Source of the DNA: Chitinophagaceae bacterium IBVUCB1
Lineage (GTDB): Bacteria > Bacteroidota > Bacteroidia > Chitinophagales > Chitinophagaceae
NCBI GenBank assembly: GCA_002127285.1
Contig: NFUW01000002.1
Coordinates: 706,744 to 770,743 of the forward strand
Length of the DNA stretch: 64,000 nucleotides
Reading direction: 5' to 3'
Numbering within the stretch: the first letter of the stretch is position 1; every line of letters begins with the position of its first letter. Position numbers and translations under genes: made by a program. Under the pieces are notes generated by a model. It was not told the DNA's origin. It searched no databases and saw only the letters and a program-made list of their open reading frames with translations. Below, piece after piece: positions 63,603 to 64,000 of this stretch.

Positions 63603-64000
63603 TATTCGAAGTCAGGGGTTTCGTTATTGCCTGTCTGTTGTTCTTCTGTATTAACATCACCTTGAGGCTTTTTATTGCGCTCCAACTCTTCAGGTGTTGG
63701 GTTTTGTTTTATGCGTATATCCACTATATCTCCCTGACGTATGCGGTTGGGTGCACCCAACTCGTTTTGCGATGATGGCATTTGACTAAATATCACCGCA
63801 TTGGCAGAATCTGTAATATCTCCTTCCCACAATGCTGTAATCGTCAGTCCGTTTCCGCTTAGCATAGATACCGCTTCGTTATACGTCAGCCCAATGACAT
63901 CGGGCACATTGAACTGGGTATTGCCTAAACCATCACCAATAATCAAGTCTATACGGCTACCTTGTGGCAGCATAGTGCCCGGGCGTATTTGCTGCCCTTT
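63602..64000 (-). CDS. PASTA-domain protein, 3' part only
   Basis: The 5' end lies beyond the window; the frame stays open to base 64000 with GQQIRPGTMLPQGSRIDL before the apparent ATG at 63973. Visible is one complete PASTA domain (VPDVIGLTYNEAVSMLSGNGLTI-type) and an end of another, then an Asn/Gln/Glu-rich tail. PASTA domains bind peptidoglycan or related ligands. In Bacteroidota such proteins are usually about 200-300 aa with an N-terminal membrane anchor. The stop overlaps the start of the T9SS gene. Confidence 0.85.
   Translation of the reverse strand, partial: KGQQIRPGTMLPQGSRIDLIIGDGLGNTQFNVPDVIGLTYNEAVSMLSGNGLTITALWEGDITDSANAVIFSQMPSSQNELGAPNRIRQGDIVDIRIKQNPTPEELERNKKPQGDVNTEEQQTGNNETPDFE

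Overview
The window is a stretch of a Bacteroidota chromosome, most likely from the Chitinophagaceae or a close relative. The evidence is a T9SS type A sorting domain protein, a GldA-like ABC ATPase, DUF4920/DUF4476-type secreted proteins, fused E1 alpha-beta 2-oxoacid dehydrogenase, a TonB receptor with a CarboxypepD_reg-like N-terminus, DarA/DarB enzymes, and many promoters with the Bacteroidota -7 box TAnnTTTG. No rRNA, tRNA, CRISPR array, integrase or relaxase was recognised. Most of the window is ordinary, tightly packed chromosomal sequence.

Positions 1-4260 form an accessory locus. It holds a DUF6371/Toprim-like primase, a RepA-like hexameric helicase ATPase with a C-terminal helix-turn-helix, and between them an AT-rich SEFIR-domain gene, a family with known antiphage members. 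The SEFIR gene is bracketed by inverted copies of a palindromic array built from the word GTTCGCG. The surrounding non-coding DNA is full of REP-like and palindromic repeats.

Positions 4.5-32 kb are housekeeping and metabolic genes: bacilliredoxin, guanylate kinase, CorC-type membrane protein, 3-hydroxyanthranilate dioxygenase, heptose epimerase, EF-G, an HtrA/Deg protease, an isolated darB-darA pair for dialkylresorcinol synthesis, an ABC permease-phosphoribosyltransferase-isoaspartyl peptidase operon, an MFS exporter, ClpB, a TolC-inositol phosphatase-ThiL operon, a GldA-like ATPase and a DegT aminotransferase-RfbC pair. A MITE-like element with 22-bp terminal inverted repeats lies between DUF4920 and fusA.

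Positions 32-47.8 kb hold YajQ, ABC-F, a TonB receptor, TruA, a minus-strand operon (YfhO-flippase-KirBac-ornithine aminotransferase) and the E1 fusion gene.

Positions 47.84-48.77 kb contain the most unusual object: a gene-free element of about 920 bp between two converging genes. Five different palindromic word arrays (A-B-C-D-E) are followed by an AT-rich core and then by the same five arrays in reverse order and reverse complement (E'-D'-C'-B'-A'). The words of neighbouring arrays differ by one or two bases (GCTCACG, GTTCACG, GTTCGCG). Array D is the same palindrome that flanks the SEFIR gene about 45 kb away.

Positions 48.8-64 kb hold a TPR protein, a GroES-like protein, a methyltransferase-PAP2 pair, a DUF4476 protein with an Arg-Asp repeat, a TrmH-type methyltransferase, a BamA/TamA-like lipoprotein, arginase, an sdhC-sdhA-sdhB operon interrupted by an extra secreted-protein gene, a rhodanese, a T9SS cargo protein and the 3' end of a PASTA-domain gene.
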